This document shows positions 62,505 through 64,000 of a stretch of DNA of 64,000 bases, piece after piece. The notes under the pieces were generated by a model that was given only the letters and a program-made list of their open reading frames with translations, ran no database searches and was not told the origin of the DNA. The DNA is from Diprion similis (lineage: Eukaryota > Arthropoda > Insecta > Hymenoptera > Diprionidae): assembly GCF_021155765.1 (NCBI RefSeq), contig NC_060107.1, positions 13,316,501 through 13,380,500 on the forward strand, written 5' to 3'. The translations under genes were made by a program, and so were the position numbers. The first letter of the stretch is position 1. Each line of letters opens with the position of its first letter.

Positions 62505-62710
62505 AAGAGCAAAGCTTGCCTGGACGAGGGCACGGAAACCCTCAGGCGTTTCCCCAATATCCAGAGTCTGGATCTAACCAACGTACATACCCAACAAACG
62601 ATCCACGTGCTCCTCCACTTCCTGCAGCAGCCCCTGCGCAAAACTTTCAACAAGGTATTCCGACCATTCCTTTACCTCATTACCGTTGTTAGAACATCCT
62701 TGAAACCGGG
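62505..62710. other. GC-rich block, possible unassigned exon
   Basis: GC content is clearly above the surroundings and both strands stay open. On + the frame encodes DEGTETLRRFPNIQSLDLTN and continues about 40 residues more, with G or C at most third positions and a possible donor GTATTC at 62655. On - another frame encodes EVKEWSEYLVESFAQGLLQE then VEEHVDRLLG before GTATGT. I recognise neither product and cannot choose a strand. Confidence 0.3.
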
Positions 62711-63409
62711 CAAATGATGCTGTGTATAAGCACGTGATACTCAGAGGTTTACTTCACCGTTCAACGAGGCGCGTCACCACCATAGATTAAATGGGGTCGC
62801 GCACTGCGTAACCCAAAGCTTCTACTATAGTTTATCGTATAATCTCTTGGATCGAATTGCATGCATGCTTGATAGGATTGCGCCGTTTAAGCCTTCATCT
62901 ACTTCAATTCCAGCCAAGTAGAAGTGCGATCCAATAACCACAAAACTTTTCAAATTCACTTTGGTATCTTTATCTAATAGTGTGAAATTCTTCTTATTCT
63001 TCTTCTCTTTTCTTTGGTTAATAGATCCAGATAGCGTGGATTTGTCTTAAGAAACTTGACGCGCAAAGTACGCATGCTTCAAGTTTTTCGTCTATTTAGA
63101 CAGGTTGGCAAACTCTACTTTACTAGGCCCCAATGCGAACTGTCAATGGGGGCAAGCGTTTCGAATTTATGTTGACTTAATGCAAACCTAACAGATTTCA
63201 GCTACTTGAAATTCTCAGTTTAAAATAACCTGTAGGTGCCTGTGAATTTTGATAACTAGTATCTGGCCACAACTGAGTCGGTCAACCTGACAAGCAAGTG
63301 AAAAGAAGAACTCTGAGCAAATTAATTGAGTGATCACTGGAATCACATGATTTAACGTTTGCACATTTGGATGAGGGGAAAATAACTCGCTGAATTGATG
63401 CGTCAATAC

Positions 63410-63630
63410 TTTTTTGAATTAGATATAATTTGACTGAATTAATGAGAATTAACTGAATTATTAAAAATCAACAGAAATAATGAAGAATAACTGAGAATTA
63501 ATTTGAATTATGGAGAATTGGATCAAATTGATTTGAATTAAAGAGAGAAAAAAATTAAATTGAAATAAAAAAATTAATTTAAAACAATAAACTTAAGTTG
63601 AATTACAGGAAATAATTTGAATAAATTTAA
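63410..63630. repeat. Degenerate GAATTA-rich low-complexity stretch
   Basis: GAATTA or AATTAA recurs roughly every 10-15 bases with irregular spacing. It looks like a decayed short tandem repeat rather than a functional array. Confidence 0.5.
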
Positions 63631-64000
63631 CTCAAAACATAATTGTGTCACTCAAATCTCGAGTCATTTCTCCCTCCCATTTGGGTATTTACAGCCCGGA
63701 ATTTCACAAAAACAATACATTCTTGGATTTGATAATAATTTTTGAACTGACCTGGTTATTTGAAATTGAGCCACTTAGCTTGTACTTACTTTCTATGACT
63801 ATTCAAGTTCTGTAGTGCGATATTCATGAGACATCAGGCCACACAGTATAAATTTCTCAGACACGTCGTCCAGACATATTTTTTGCTGAGTTCCCAAAAA
63901 CCTCTGCAGCAAAACACCGTCTCCCAGACGATATATCGTTTTGCTGAATACTCAAGAACCACGAGAAGATCATGATGTTTATGATGCGGAGCGCACCACG

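Larger units (their letters stand above)
61163..64000. other. Upstream part of SBSPON-like gene 2, mostly featureless
   Basis: This is probably intronic DNA of the - strand gene. It holds an inverted-repeat element (62269-62433), a GC-rich block with open frames (62505-62710) and a degenerate GAATTA-rich stretch (63410-63630). I looked for TSP1 (WxxWxxC, TRxR) and somatomedin-B cysteine patterns on the - strand and did not find them. Confidence 0.55.

Noticed and set aside
61163..64000. Search for the somatomedin-B and TSP1 exons of SBSPON-like gene 2
   Set aside because: No WxxWxxC/TRxR or paired-cysteine pattern was found on the - strand. These exons are probably beyond 64000.

Overview
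This is nuclear DNA from an insect. Genes are split by GT-AG introns, intergenic DNA is AT-rich, and inverted-repeat mobile elements are abundant. The diagnostic gene is a complete arthropod prophenoloxidase. A hymenopteran is plausible but I cannot prove the order or species from sequence alone.

Only three protein-coding loci are well supported. (1) A complete five-exon gene on the + strand (3837-13610) encodes a 269-residue secreted protein: signal peptide, somatomedin-B domain, thrombospondin type-1 repeat and the cysteine-rich C-terminal region of the SBSPON family. (2) A compact nine-exon prophenoloxidase gene on the + strand (15935-18844) encodes 694 residues with all six copper-binding histidines, the Arg-Phe activation site and the GCGWPQHM motif. 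(3) The last three exons of a second SBSPON-like gene lie on the - strand (61162 down to 55246), with the same intron phases as the first. Its signal-peptide, somatomedin-B and TSP1 exons are presumably beyond the right edge. The two SBSPON-like paralogues point toward each other and the prophenoloxidase gene lies between them.

Layout: 1-3.5 kb is non-coding with three small inverted-repeat elements. 3.5-14.1 kb is SBSPON-like gene 1 with introns of up to 4.1 kb. 15.7-19.3 kb is prophenoloxidase. 19.3-55.2 kb is a gene-poor stretch of about 36 kb made largely of MITE-like and foldback elements, several nested, plus one CpG-rich block (26.9-27.4 kb). 55.2-61.2 kb is SBSPON-like gene 2, whose largest intron contains an 806-bp palindrome and a hAT-like foldback element sitting 10 bases from a splice donor. 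61.2-64 kb is non-coding apart from an unassigned GC-rich block at 62.5-62.7 kb.

Functionally, prophenoloxidase is the zymogen of the melanin-forming oxidase of insect haemolymph and cuticle. The SBSPON-like proteins are predicted secreted extracellular-matrix-type proteins of unknown role in insects. I see no evidence that they act with prophenoloxidase beyond being neighbours. I found no tRNA, rRNA, CRISPR array or intact transposase/reverse transcriptase gene.
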